A stretch of DNA of 64,000 nt from Tenacibaculum sp. AHE14PA (GCF_019278465.1 NZ_CP058983.1:372001-436000); one strand, 5' to 3'; numbered from the stretch's first letter, positions 1 through 8,857 are shown. Notes: a model not told the origin generated them from the sequence alone. Made by a program: numbers and translations.

Positions 1-517
1 CATCCATCTTTAAAATTGTAGATGATTTTTCTGTTGTATTATCTTCATGCAAATCTACCACATAATCTACACTTTTTAAAATTGATTTACTTATATCTAT
101 AAATGATTTTGGCGTAGATTCACCACTAATATTTGCAGATGTAGACACAATAGGTTTACCAAACTCTTTTATTAATTGCAAACAAAAATCATTTTTTGGT
201 ATTCTAATAGCAATCGTGTTATCTGAAGCAATTGTATTTTTTGCTAAGTTTTTAGGGCTATGATATATGATTGTAGTTGGTTTTGTTGTATTTTCTAACA
301 CATCCAATGCTATTTGAGGAACAACTTTAACATATTCCTTTAGCATTTCTATAGAAGAAACTAGAATAATTAAACTTTTAGATTCTTCTCTTTTTTTAAT
401 TTTATATATTTTTTTAACAGCAACTTCATTTGTAGCATCACAGCCAATACCCCAAACAGTATCTGTTGGGTAGAGGATTGTTTTACCTTGCTTTAGGTTA
501 TTAATTAATTCAATCAT
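1..517 (-). CDS. Threonylcarbamoyl-AMP synthase (Sua5/YrdC family), 3' end outside window
   Basis: This is the first ~172 codons of a Sua5/YciO/YrdC protein; the rest lies beyond base 1. The family makes threonylcarbamoyl-AMP from threonine, bicarbonate and ATP for the t6A37 modification of ANN-decoding tRNAs. The start is the ATG at 517-515. The N-terminus reads TILYPTDTVWGIGCDATN, the substrate-binding signature of YrdC domains, and later the protein has PIVSTSANISG, the conserved S-x-T-S-A-N-x-S-G motif. Whether it is the short YrdC form or the longer Sua5 form cannot be told, because the C-terminus is missing. It is separated by about 90 bp of AT-rich sequence from the next gene, which is on the same strand. 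Confidence 0.9.
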   Translation of the reverse strand, partial: MIELINNLKQGKTILYPTDTVWGIGCDATNEVAVKKIYKIKKREESKSLIILVSSIEMLKEYVKVVPQIALDVLENTTKPTTIIYHSPKNLAKNTIASDNTIAIRIPKNDFCLQLIKEFGKPIVSTSANISGESTPKSFIDISKSILKSVDYVVDLHEDNTTEKSSTILKMD

Positions 518-609
518 AAAATACTTATTATAGCTATAATTTTCTACAGGCTTAGTTATTATATTCTAAAGAAATCTATATAAGAGAACATTTTTTTGCT
601 TTAAAATTT

Positions 610-1560
610 TCACTTATTTAAATTAAATTTTTTCTCTAACCATTTCAATAAGTAAATTTGTACTTTTTTAGGACGCTGATCTAAACTTTGCATGTTTAAA
701 AATAATTTATTCTTTTTTTTACCTAGAATATTTAATTTATACTTCGCCCAAAAAAAAGGTTTACATTTATGTATATAAATTAATTTATAATCACTTTTTA
801 AAGTACATGTATTATTTTTTATTTCAATATGATTTGCAAGTCCTTGAGCGGTAAACTGAGTTACATCCCTAAACTTATGCCTAACATTATCAATTTCAAT
901 ACTACGATTCTCTTTAAAGAATTTTTTAAACGTTGATTTTCTTAACGGTGCGGGAATATGTTGAAATCTATAAAATTTTTTTTCAAACCCTACTATTTCT
1001 GCTGATTTTTGCTGTGCTCTTTTATGCTTAGGCTTTGTTTTATCCGAATCTGGAAATATTTTTTTATGAAGTTTTTCTTCTTCAAATTTTATCCATTTAC
1101 CTCTTATTATAGGTTCTTCATTAATAAAATAGTCTGTAATTTTAGTTTCTTTAAGCAGAAACATATCATCATTTAAATAAATAAAATGCTCAGCCAAACC
1201 TTGTATATTATACAATTTAGCTTCTATAGGTCTGTTAGAGAATACAGGTAAATATTCACTATCTTCTTTAAAGATATCTTTATGATCTATTATAAAAACG
1301 TTTTCATAAGTACCTTTTTTTTTAAGTTTAATAAAATTTGGAACCTGATTATCTGTTACTATAAATATATTTCTAATAAAACTTGCATATTTTAAAATAG
1401 AATTGACAGCATACTTTATTTCTTCAACTTGATCAAGACGTGTTCGAAACTCCTTATTACTAATTACACTTTTATCTTTTAGATATGGTAACATTTTTTG
1501 TTGATGCTTTGCATCTTTGCCATCAACCCAGGTTATAACAGCATCAATAGGATAGCTCAT
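610..1560 (-). CDS. Stealth-family sugar-phosphate transferase
   Basis: The 316-residue protein starts IDAVITWVDG (residues 5-14), the CR1 motif of the Stealth family. It is followed by a CR2-like block at about 37-77 (EEIKYAVNSI, then IFIVTDNQVP) and a CR3-like block with FIYLNDDMFL near 125-135. Stealth proteins are cytoplasmic hexose-1-phosphate transferases that build phosphodiester-linked capsule or teichoic-like polymers, for example LcbA, SacB and CpsY. The gene is transcribed away from the pseudaminic-acid operon that begins at 1830, so a shared role in surface glycan synthesis is inferred from proximity only. No signal peptide or membrane segment is seen. The acceptor and donor cannot be predicted from sequence. 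Confidence 0.85.
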   Translation of the reverse strand: MSYPIDAVITWVDGKDAKHQQKMLPYLKDKSVISNKEFRTRLDQVEEIKYAVNSILKYASFIRNIFIVTDNQVPNFIKLKKKGTYENVFIIDHKDIFKEDSEYLPVFSNRPIEAKLYNIQGLAEHFIYLNDDMFLLKETKITDYFINEEPIIRGKWIKFEEEKLHKKIFPDSDKTKPKHKRAQQKSAEIVGFEKKFYRFQHIPAPLRKSTFKKFFKENRSIEIDNVRHKFRDVTQFTAQGLANHIEIKNNTCTLKSDYKLIYIHKCKPFFWAKYKLNILGKKKNKLFLNMQSLDQRPKKVQIYLLKWLEKKFNLNK

Positions 1561-1829
1561 GAATTTTAATGAAATTTAAATTAGGTGCTTTAAACACAGT
1601 CCTAAACTGTGCATAAAATTACCTAGAAAAAAATATATCTTTCTTTTTGTAAATCTTTTATCACTTTATCTTTATAAAGATAAAATTTTACATTTTTTTT
1701 CTGACAAATTTACCATAATTTATGCCATACAAAAATTCCTTTTACTATTTATTAAATAGAAGATACATAAAAGTTATAAAATATGTATTTTTACAAACTA
1801 TCATATTTATATTTTGAATCAAAAATTTT

Positions 1830-2861
1830 ATGCTAAACTTAAATAACCAATCTATTTTAATTACTGGTGGTACAGGATCATTTGGTAAAATGTTTACTAA
1901 ATTAATTTTAAGTAGATTTCCAGCTGTAAAACGTCTTGTAATATTATCTAGAGATGAACAAAAACATTTTCAGATGGCTCAGGAATTTCCTGAAACAGAA
2001 TACCCACAAATTCGCTATTTTATAGGAGATGTAAGAGATGTAAAAAGATTAGAAAGCGCTTTTGAAGATATAGATATTATCATTCATGCTGCAGCTATGA
2101 AACATGTTCATTTAGCAGAATACAACCCAATGGAATGTATTAAAACTAATATTAATGGTGCTGAAAATGTTATTGATGCTGCGTTAAAATGTGGTGTTAA
2201 AAATGTTGTTGCCTTGTCAACAGATAAAGCTGCAGCTCCCATAAACTTATATGGGGCAACAAAATTAACTTCAGATAAATTATTTATTGCTGCTAACAAT
2301 ATTAAAGGAAAAAGAGATATTAAGTTTTCAGTAGTTAGGTATGGTAATGTAATGGGATCAAATGGTTCTGTTATGCCTTTTTTCTTAAATAAAAAGAAAA
2401 GTGGATCAACTTTTCTACCTATTACAGATGCTGACATGACTCGTTTTAACATATCGTTACAGGACGGATGTGAAATGGTTTTTTATGCTATTGAAAAAGC
2501 TTGGGGAGGTGAAGTTTTTGTTCCTAAAATACCTTCTTATAATATCGTAGATGTAGCAACAGCTATTGCTCCTGAATTAGAGCAGAAAATTGTAGGAATA
2601 CGACCTGGTGAAAAATTACACGAAGAAATGATTACTTCATCTGACTCTTTTACTACATTAGATTTAGGAAAATATTACGCTATTTTACCTCAAAACTCTC
2701 CTTACTCTTCTTATACTTTAGATGAATATAAAAAGGCTTTTAATGGTACAAATGTGCCAAAAGGTTTCTCTTACGATTCAAATAACAATACAGAATGGGA
2801 AACTATAGAGAGCTTAAGAGAATTGGTTAAAGAACATGTAGATCCTAACTTTAATATATAA
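1830..2861 (+). CDS. pseB: UDP-N-acetylglucosamine 4,6-dehydratase (inverting), PseB
   Basis: This is the first enzyme of CMP-pseudaminic acid synthesis. It converts UDP-GlcNAc to the 4-keto-6-deoxy-L-arabino (5-inverted) sugar. The 343-residue protein has an N-terminal Rossmann motif TGGTGSFG (residues 12-19). It also has MKHVHLAEYNP and the STDKAAAPINLYGATK block, which is typical of the short inverting dehydratases PseB/FlaA1 as opposed to RmlB-like enzymes. The length matches PseB (~330-345). It opens a same-strand operon: pseC starts 2 bp after its stop, followed by pseF, a double GNAT gene and pseI, all packed or overlapping. That operon partner set separates it from capsular homologues such as WbjB. 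Confidence 0.93.
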   Translation: MLNLNNQSILITGGTGSFGKMFTKLILSRFPAVKRLVILSRDEQKHFQMAQEFPETEYPQIRYFIGDVRDVKRLESAFEDIDIIIHAAAMKHVHLAEYNPMECIKTNINGAENVIDAALKCGVKNVVALSTDKAAAPINLYGATKLTSDKLFIAANNIKGKRDIKFSVVRYGNVMGSNGSVMPFFLNKKKSGSTFLPITDADMTRFNISLQDGCEMVFYAIEKAWGGEVFVPKIPSYNIVDVATAIAPELEQKIVGIRPGEKLHEEMITSSDSFTTLDLGKYYAILPQNSPYSSYTLDEYKKAFNGTNVPKGFSYDSNNNTEWETIESLRELVKEHVDPNFNI

Positions 2862-2863
2862 TA

Positions 2864-4012
2864 ATGGTTTTTAAAATTCCTTATGGACGACAAAACATAC
2901 AACAAGATGATATTGATGCCGTTGTAACAACTTTACAAGCGGACTTTTTAACTCAAGGGCCAAAAGTTAAAGAATTTGAAGAAAAGTTTGCTACTTATGT
3001 AGGTTCTAAATATGCTTTAGCTGTAAATAACGCTACTTCTGGTTTACATTTATCAGTTTTAGCGATGGGTTTAAAAAAAGGAGATCGCGTTATTACAACA
3101 CCTATAACATTTGCTGCGTCCGCAAATTGTGTCCGTTTTGCGAATGGTGAAGTATGGTTTGCAGATATTGATCCTGACACTTATTTATTATCAATAGAAA
3201 GTGTGCGTAAATTAATTGAAAGTAAGCCTAAAGGATTCTTTAAAGGAATAATTCCTGTTGACTTTGCTGGTTTACCTGTTAATCTTCAAGACTTCAAAAA
3301 GTTAGCAGATAAGTATGATTTATGGCTTATTGAAGATGCCTGTCATGCACCTGGTGCTTATTTTAAAGACACTAACAATACAATACAAAAGTGCGGAAAT
3401 GGGAACTATGCTAATATAGGTGTATTTTCATTTCATCCTGTAAAACATATTGCTTGTGGTGAGGGTGGAATGTTAACTACAAATTCAGAAGAAACCTATA
3501 AAAAATTATCTTTACTTAGAACTCACGGAATTACCAAAGAAAACATGACAGAAAATCATGGTGATTGGTTTTACGAAATGCAAGAGTTGGGTTTTAATTA
3601 TAGATTAACTGATTTTCAGTCAGCTTTAGGAATTACTCAGTTAGCGAAAAATGAAGCTGGTGTAATTCGTAGAAATGAAATCTCAGATACTTATAAAAAA
3701 GCTTTTCAAGGAAAAATTAAATTCCAAGAATTACCAAATAAAAGCTATAATGCACATCACCTATTTATTATTGAAGTAGATAAGAGAAAAGAATTATACG
3801 ATTTCTTAAGAAGTCATTCTATTTTTGCTCAAATACATTATATACCAGTTCACAAATTACCTTACTATCAAAATATCGATTATAGTACTGCTAATTTATC
3901 AAATGCTGAAAATTATTATTCAAGGTGTATTAGTTTACCTATGTTTCCTAGTTTAACCAATAAGGAACAACAATTTGTAATCGATAAAGTTTTAGAATTT
4001 ATTAATGAGTAG
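2864..4012 (+). CDS. pseC: UDP-4-amino-4,6-dideoxy-N-acetyl-beta-L-altrosamine transaminase, PseC
   Basis: This PLP-dependent sugar aminotransferase of the DegT/DnrJ/EryC1 family adds the C4 amino group to the PseB product. The 382-residue protein has the PLP-stacking and ED segment IEDACHAPGA (near 156-165). The Schiff-base lysine is in FSFHPVKHIACGEGG (K194), and NNATSGLHLSVLA sits near 55-67. The start ATG follows the pseB stop by 2 bp, and the 3' end overlaps the pseF start by 8 bp (4005-4012), implying translational coupling. The identification as PseC instead of a generic DegT enzyme rests on family resemblance together with the adjacent pseB, pseF and pseI. Confidence 0.93.
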   Translation: MVFKIPYGRQNIQQDDIDAVVTTLQADFLTQGPKVKEFEEKFATYVGSKYALAVNNATSGLHLSVLAMGLKKGDRVITTPITFAASANCVRFANGEVWFADIDPDTYLLSIESVRKLIESKPKGFFKGIIPVDFAGLPVNLQDFKKLADKYDLWLIEDACHAPGAYFKDTNNTIQKCGNGNYANIGVFSFHPVKHIACGEGGMLTTNSEETYKKLSLLRTHGITKENMTENHGDWFYEMQELGFNYRLTDFQSALGITQLAKNEAGVIRRNEISDTYKKAFQGKIKFQELPNKSYNAHHLFIIEVDKRKELYDFLRSHSIFAQIHYIPVHKLPYYQNIDYSTANLSNAENYYSRCISLPMFPSLTNKEQQFVIDKVLEFINE

Positions 4013-4700
4013 AATTGCTATTATACCTGCACGTGGCGGAAGTAAACGGATTCCTAAGAAAAATATTAAAACCTTTTTAGGAGAACCTATTATTGCATAT
4101 TCAATAGAAGCTGCTATAAATAGTAATTTATTTGATGAAGTTATTGTTTCTACTGATGACGATGAAATTGCAAAAATAGCGAAGCAATACGGAGCAACAA
4201 TACCTTTTAAAAGAAGTAAAAAAAATTCTAATGATTTTGCAACTACATTTGATGTAATTAACGAAGTTTTAAACTGGTATAAAAAAGAAAATACTTTTAT
4301 AGAAACAGCATGTTGTATTTATGCAACAGCTCCTTTTGTAACGAGTGACTTATTAATAAATGCACATCAACAATTAGTAGCTAATAATTTTGATACTGTT
4401 TTTCCTGCAATCCGCTTCGGTTTCCCTATACAAAGAGCTTTAAAAGTTTTAGATGAGAACGGTAAAATGGAAATGTTTCAACCAGAACATTTAAATAGTA
4501 GGTCACAAGATTTAGAAGTAGCTTACCACGATGTGGGACAGTTTTACTTTTTTAAACCAGAAACAGCTTTAGAAAAAGGAAAATTATGGACTGACAATTC
4601 AGGAATTATTGAAATAAATGAATTAAATGCCCAAGATATTGACACAGAAACAGATTGGAAATTGGCAGAAATAAAATATCAACTTGCTCTTGAAAAATAA
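4005..4700 (+). CDS. pseF: Pseudaminic acid cytidylyltransferase, PseF
   Basis: This enzyme activates pseudaminic acid with CTP to give CMP-pseudaminic acid, the donor for glycosyltransferases. The 231-residue protein carries the CMP-nonulosonate synthetase signature PARGGSKRIPKKN (residues 8-20). It also has the ISTDDDEIA-type segment near 48-56 (VSTDDDEIAKIA) and ends with a DIDTETDW motif that is typical of PseF/NeuA-type enzymes. The start ATG overlaps the end of pseC. The reading frame of the next gene must begin inside or just after the pseF 3' end. NeuA is the alternative, but the pseB/pseC/pseI context favours PseF. Confidence 0.93.
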   Translation: MSRIAIIPARGGSKRIPKKNIKTFLGEPIIAYSIEAAINSNLFDEVIVSTDDDEIAKIAKQYGATIPFKRSKKNSNDFATTFDVINEVLNWYKKENTFIETACCIYATAPFVTSDLLINAHQQLVANNFDTVFPAIRFGFPIQRALKVLDENGKMEMFQPEHLNSRSQDLEVAYHDVGQFYFFKPETALEKGKLWTDNSGIIEINELNAQDIDTETDWKLAEIKYQLALEK

Positions 4701-5712
4701 AAAAAACAATTACATCATTTTAGAAAATAACTCTTTTATAAAAGATGATTTTTCTATTGTTCCTATCCGTTTTGAAGACAAAAACAAGATAATGGAATGG
4801 CGTAATGAACAAATGTATCATTTACGACAAGCAAAAAAACTTACGGAAGAGGATCAAGATTATTATTTTAAAAACATAGTTTCAAAACTATTTGAAGAAG
4901 TAAAACCAAATCAGATTTTATTTTCTTATTTAAAAGGTAATCAATGTATAGGTTATGGTGGTTTAGTTCATATTAATTGGATTGATAAAAATGCAGAGAT
5001 CTCATTTATAATGGACACCTCTTTAGAAAAAGAGTCTTTTAATTTCCACTGGAAAACTTATTTAGAACTCATTGAAAAAGTTGCTTTTGATGAATTAAAT
5101 TTCCATAAGGTATTTACATATGCTTTTGACTTAAGACCCAATTTATACAATGCTTTACAAGAAAGTAACTATCGTAAAGAGGCTGTTTTAAAAGATCACT
5201 GTTTTTATGATAATGAGTTTAAAGATGTAATTATTCATTCTAAGATAAATTATAAAATAGATATTAGAAAGGTCAATAAAAATGATGTTCGCTTATTATT
5301 TGATTGGTCTAACGACACTTTAACTCGTCAAAATTCTTATCAATCAAAAGAAATTAGTTTTTCAGAGCACAAAAAATGGTTTACGAACAAAATTAAAGAC
5401 AATAACTCTCTTTTATTAATAGGAATCAAAAATAATCAATCTGTTGGTTTAATTCGATTTGATATAATGGAAGAAAATAGTACCATAGGAATTACTCTTG
5501 ATAAAAATTTTAGAGGCAAAAAATTAGCTCAAATATTATTAATTGAAGCTGCAAAAAAATACTTTAAAGAATTTAAAAAGCCTATTTTGGCTTACATAAA
5601 AAAAGAAAATGTTGCTTCTGTAAAGTCTTTTGAAAAAGCAGGATACAACTACTATAAACAAGAAAAAATCAACAACATAGACAGTTATGTATATAAATTA
5701 GAAAAGAGATGA
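4684..5712 (+). CDS. Tandem GNAT-domain acetyltransferase of the pseudaminic acid operon (PseH-like)
   Basis: The protein has two GNAT N-acetyltransferase domains in one chain. Domain 1 (about residues 22-190) contains IMEWRNEQMYHLRQ and QILFSYLKGNQCIGYGGLVH. Domain 2 (about 195-340) contains LLFDWSNDTLTRQNS, the FSEHKKWF segment and GITLDKNFRGKKLAQILL, the acetyl-CoA-binding R/Q-x-x-G-x-G/A loop. Domain 2 resembles the GNAT that is often fused to the C-terminus of PseG in other bacteria. PseH acetylates the C4 amine in the third step of the pathway, so this is the natural PseH candidate. No ATG precedes the domain-1 fold: usable starts are TTG at 4684 or 4690, inside pseF. The 3' end overlaps pseI in an ATGA (5709-5712). 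Which domain is catalytic is unknown. Confidence 0.8.
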   Translation: MLLKNKKNNYIILENNSFIKDDFSIVPIRFEDKNKIMEWRNEQMYHLRQAKKLTEEDQDYYFKNIVSKLFEEVKPNQILFSYLKGNQCIGYGGLVHINWIDKNAEISFIMDTSLEKESFNFHWKTYLELIEKVAFDELNFHKVFTYAFDLRPNLYNALQESNYRKEAVLKDHCFYDNEFKDVIIHSKINYKIDIRKVNKNDVRLLFDWSNDTLTRQNSYQSKEISFSEHKKWFTNKIKDNNSLLLIGIKNNQSVGLIRFDIMEENSTIGITLDKNFRGKKLAQILLIEAAKKYFKEFKKPILAYIKKENVASVKSFEKAGYNYYKQEKINNIDSYVYKLEKR

Positions 5713-6728
5713 TTCCATCAGATAAATGTTTTATAATAGCTGAATTATCAGCAAACCATAACGGAAGTAAAGAAATTGCCATAGAAACTATTAAAGCAGC
5801 TAAAAGAGCTGGTGCAGATGCTATTAAATTTCAAACATATACTGCCGATACCATTACTTTAGATTCTAAAAAAAACGATTTCAAATTAAAACAAGGAACC
5901 ATTTGGGACGGAATGTTTTTGCATGATTTATATCAACAAGCATATACTCCTTGGGAATGGTTTGAAGATTTATATAAAGTAGCTAGAGAGGAAGGTCTTA
6001 TTGTTTTTTCTTCTCCTTTTGACAAAACTGCAGTAGATTTATTAGAATCTTTAGATAACCCAATTTATAAAATAGCTTCATTCGAAATTACTGATATTCC
6101 ATTAATTGAATATGCTGCAAGAACAATGAAACCTATTATCATTTCTACAGGAATTGCAACAGATGAAGATATTCAGTTAGCAGTTGATACGTGTAGAAAT
6201 ATTGGAAATAATGATATTACATTATTAAAATGCACTTCTTCTTACCCTGCTCCTATTGAAGAAGCTAATTTGGTAATGATAAAAGATTTAAAAGAACGTT
6301 TTAATGTGAAATCTGGACTTTCTGATCATACTATGGGAATTGTAACCCCTGTTGTTGCTGTTACCTTAGGAGCAACAGTCATTGAAAAACATTTTATATT
6401 AAATAAAGAAATTGGAGGACCAGATGCTTCTTTTTCATTAGATGAAACCGAATTTACTCAAATGGTAGAAGCTGTTAGATCAGCCGAAAAAACTAGTGGA
6501 AAAATTAGTTATCAGCTAACTGACAAGATGAAAAGTGGTAGAGAATTTTCTCGCTCTTTATATATTACTTCAGATGTAAAAAAAGGAGATATTCTTTCTG
6601 AAGAAAATATTCGTTCTGTTAGACCCGGATTTGGAATGCATCCAAAAAACTACAATGAAGTTTTAGGTAAAAAATTTAATAATGATTTTGAAAAAGGAAC
6701 AGCTTTAAACAAAAAATGTTTCCAATAA
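5709..6728 (+). CDS. pseI: Pseudaminic acid synthase, PseI
   Basis: PseI condenses 2,4-diacetamido-2,4,6-trideoxy-L-altrose with phosphoenolpyruvate to make pseudaminic acid. The 339-residue protein has an N-terminal NeuB-type TIM barrel with IIAELSANHNGS (residues 9-20), ADAIKFQTYTADT, KIASFEITD, LLKCTSSYPAP, SGLSDHTMG and the VIEKHF/GGPDASFSLD region. A C-terminal SAF (antifreeze-like) domain follows at about 280-335 (RSLYITSDVKKGD onward). The GGPDASFS form fits the Pse branch better than NeuB. The start is the ATG overlapping the preceding stop. A terminator hairpin follows 25 bp after the stop, so this gene ends the operon. Confidence 0.93.
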   Translation: MIPSDKCFIIAELSANHNGSKEIAIETIKAAKRAGADAIKFQTYTADTITLDSKKNDFKLKQGTIWDGMFLHDLYQQAYTPWEWFEDLYKVAREEGLIVFSSPFDKTAVDLLESLDNPIYKIASFEITDIPLIEYAARTMKPIIISTGIATDEDIQLAVDTCRNIGNNDITLLKCTSSYPAPIEEANLVMIKDLKERFNVKSGLSDHTMGIVTPVVAVTLGATVIEKHFILNKEIGGPDASFSLDETEFTQMVEAVRSAEKTSGKISYQLTDKMKSGREFSRSLYITSDVKKGDILSEENIRSVRPGFGMHPKNYNEVLGKKFNNDFEKGTALNKKCFQ

Positions 6729-6753
6729 ATTAAGCTAATTTTTAATATAAAAA

Positions 6754-6800
6754 ATAAAACCATTTTTCATTTTAAAATTATGAAAGATGGTTTTATTTTT
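6754..6800. terminator. Bidirectional intrinsic terminator between pseI and the GT52-like gene
   Basis: A 17-bp stem with one mismatch (ATAAAACCATTTTTCAT at 6754-6770 and its complement at 6780-6796) around a 9-nt loop is followed by a T-run on the plus strand and preceded by an A-run. It therefore works for both convergent genes. Confidence 0.85.
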
Positions 6801-6819
6801 GTTATAAAGATTGTAATTT

Positions 6820-7833
6820 CTAATAATTTAACCTGTTATAATTAATATATTTTTCTTGATACTTATAAACATCTATTATCACTTTCTTTTTATTTTCAAT
6901 AATTTTAGAGTCATCGAAGTTAAAAAAGTCTATCTCTGATTCTTTATATATACCTTTTAAAATAATTAAAGCAGTACTAATAGTACCAGTAACATGCGTT
7001 GGAAATTCATTATTTAACAAGAAGTCTAACTCTATATTAAACTTATTTCTTCGAATGTTAAAATTAAGCTCCTTTTCTAAAGTCTTTAATTCCTTACTAT
7101 CTTCTCTTTTATGAGGAACATATACAATCTCTTTATCTTTATAAAATTCTGAAATCCTTTTTAAAGTCGTAAAATAATCTTCAAAAAGTAAAATTTTACT
7201 ATCCACAACAGCTGTTCCTATAAGATAGACTTTATTGCTATTCTCTTTTTTAGAATTATTTTTTAACGAATGTAACCAAGTAAAATTATTCTGAACATAT
7301 TCATTATTTTCATAATCAGGTAAATTATAGAACGTGAAGAAATTAACGTCGGTTACATCCTCATCAATTTTTATCTTATTTGAAGCATAAATTTTTTGAA
7401 CTAAATCATATTTAAATCCAACTTTATTTTTCCCTTTAAATAAAGAAAATCGCTTCGTTAAATTTCCTGTATTTTTATATTCCTTTGCAATAGCAATAGT
7501 CGCGGCACCATCGTCTAAAATATATAGTTTTTCATAATTTAGATTATTAACAAAATAAGATGCTATTGGAAATGCACGAGTGAATAAATATTTATACTTT
7601 TCTTTATTCAGTTTCTTAACTAATTTAAGCCAAGAAACTCCGTAAGAAGTCTTTTTTTTAGTTCTTATTATATTATTCCAGCCTTCCGATTTTTTTATTA
7701 AAAAATTTATTGTGCTATCTTGTCTTCTATCAGATTTAATTATTAGTAAAGTATCAATTACCCCGAATTGTTTCCGTGCCTCAATTGCTCCTAACATTTC
7801 AAGCGACGTTCTTATAAAAAAAATAGATTTCAT
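6820..7833 (-). CDS. GT52-like (sialyltransferase-type) glycosyltransferase
   Basis: The 337-residue protein resembles family 52 and related GT-B sialyltransferases. It begins IFFIRTSLEMLGAIEA, has a D-D-G motif (ILDDGAAT, D107-G109), an HP-like motif VPHKRE (240-244) and TGTISTALI near 282-290. These correspond to the D/E-D-G, H-P and S/T-S/T motifs shared by bacterial sialyltransferases that use CMP-nonulosonates. It is convergent with the pse operon, which makes CMP-pseudaminic acid, so a pseudaminyltransferase role is a reasonable inference, not a demonstrated one. No signal peptide or membrane span is visible. It could be co-transcribed from dapD upstream on the same strand (gap about 90 bp). 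Confidence 0.7.
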   Translation of the reverse strand: MKSIFFIRTSLEMLGAIEARKQFGVIDTLLIIKSDRRQDSTINFLIKKSEGWNNIIRTKKKTSYGVSWLKLVKKLNKEKYKYLFTRAFPIASYFVNNLNYEKLYILDDGAATIAIAKEYKNTGNLTKRFSLFKGKNKVGFKYDLVQKIYASNKIKIDEDVTDVNFFTFYNLPDYENNEYVQNNFTWLHSLKNNSKKENSNKVYLIGTAVVDSKILLFEDYFTTLKRISEFYKDKEIVYVPHKREDSKELKTLEKELNFNIRRNKFNIELDFLLNNEFPTHVTGTISTALIILKGIYKESEIDFFNFDDSKIIENKKKVIIDVYKYQEKYINYNRLNY

Positions 7834-7924
7834 TTTATGAATTAAATTTCCTCTTCTAAATGTTAATTAATTTTGCAACCATAATATTTATCTGAAATAA
7901 ATATGTAAAGCTATTTGTTTAAAA

Positions 7925-8740
7925 TTACACCGCTACATCATACTCCCTAAGAGCATCATTTAACGAAGTTTTTTTATTAGTACTTTCTTTACGCTTACCA
8001 ATTATTAGAGCACAAGGAACTTGATATTCTCCTGCTGCAAATTTTTTGGTATAACTACCTGGAATTACTACTGAGCGAGCAGGAACTACACCTTTCATTT
8101 CGACAGGTTCATCACCAGTAACATCAATAATTTTAGTACTCATTGTCAATACAACGTTTGCTCCTAAAACAGCTTCCTTTTCAACTCTAACTCCTTCAAC
8201 AACAATACAACGAGAACCTATAAAAGCGCCATCTTCTATAATTACTGGTGCTGCTTGTAAAGGCTCTAAAACTCCTCCAATACCTACTCCACCAGATAAA
8301 TGTACATTTTTACCAATCTGAGCACAAGAGCCTACTGTTGCCCATGTATCAACCATCGTTCCTTCATCTACATAAGCACCAATATTTACATAACTTGGCA
8401 TTAAAATAGTTCCTGCAGAAATATATGCTCCATGTCTTGCTACAGCATTTGGCACAACACGTATTCCTTTTTCTTTAAAGTTTCTTTTTAACGGAATTTT
8501 ATCATGGTACTCAAAAATACCAGCTTCCAAAGTTTCCATTTTTTGAATAGGGAAATATAACACAACCGCTTTTTTAACCCATTCATTTACTTGCCATCCA
8601 TTAGCTGTTGGTTTTGCTACACGTAACTCACCAGCATCTAATAAATCAACAACTTTTCTAATCGCATTAATCGTGTTTTCTTCTTTTAATAAATCACGGT
8701 CATTCCATGCTTTTTCTATAATATCTTGTAATTCTGTCAT
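7925..8740 (-). CDS. dapD: 2,3,4,5-tetrahydropyridine-2,6-dicarboxylate N-succinyltransferase, DapD
   Basis: DapD transfers succinyl from succinyl-CoA to tetrahydrodipicolinate in the lysine/meso-diaminopimelate pathway. The 271-residue protein has the usual N-terminal helical domain and a left-handed beta helix. The helix carries hexapeptide repeats from about residue 100 to 200, including AYISAGTILMPSYVNIGAYV, DTWATVGSCAQIG and GGVGIGGVLEP, the classic DapD signature. Length and organisation are normal. A TATATTTG box lies at 8763-8756, 16 bases upstream of the start. The gene is divergent from ruvX. Confidence 0.96.
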   Translation of the reverse strand: MTELQDIIEKAWNDRDLLKEENTINAIRKVVDLLDAGELRVAKPTANGWQVNEWVKKAVVLYFPIQKMETLEAGIFEYHDKIPLKRNFKEKGIRVVPNAVARHGAYISAGTILMPSYVNIGAYVDEGTMVDTWATVGSCAQIGKNVHLSGGVGIGGVLEPLQAAPVIIEDGAFIGSRCIVVEGVRVEKEAVLGANVVLTMSTKIIDVTGDEPVEMKGVVPARSVVIPGSYTKKFAAGEYQVPCALIIGKRKESTNKKTSLNDALREYDVAV

Positions 8741-8755
8741 TTCTATAATTTTCTA

Positions 8756-8763
8756 CAAATATA
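8756..8763 (-). promoter_or_regulatory. Putative dapD -7 box
   Basis: On the minus strand the sequence reads TATATTTG, a perfect match to the Bacteroidota TAnnTTTG -7 element, just upstream of the dapD ATG. A well-spaced TTG -33 box was not found, so only the -7 element is supported. Confidence 0.45.
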
Positions 8764-8811
8764 AAATCTCTAATTCAATATAATGCGAAGATACATTTTT
8801 TAAACAGATGC

Positions 8812-8840
8812 TTGTAGCATGTTTAAAATCTGTATTTTTG
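8812..8840 (+). promoter_or_regulatory. Flavobacterial-type promoter for ruvX/yqgF
   Basis: TTG at 8812-8814 is followed after 18 bp by TATTTTTG at 8833-8840, a full match to the TTG-N17-23-TAnnTTTG consensus. The predicted transcription start lies a few bases before the TTG start codon at 8858. Confidence 0.6.
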
Positions 8841-8857
8841 CATAAAAACAAACTAGT

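Noticed and set aside
6820..7833. The GT52-like gene as the missing PseG
   Set aside because: It has D-D-G, HP-like and STAL motifs of sialyltransferases, not the PseG/MurG-like features; it is also on the opposite strand from the pse operon.
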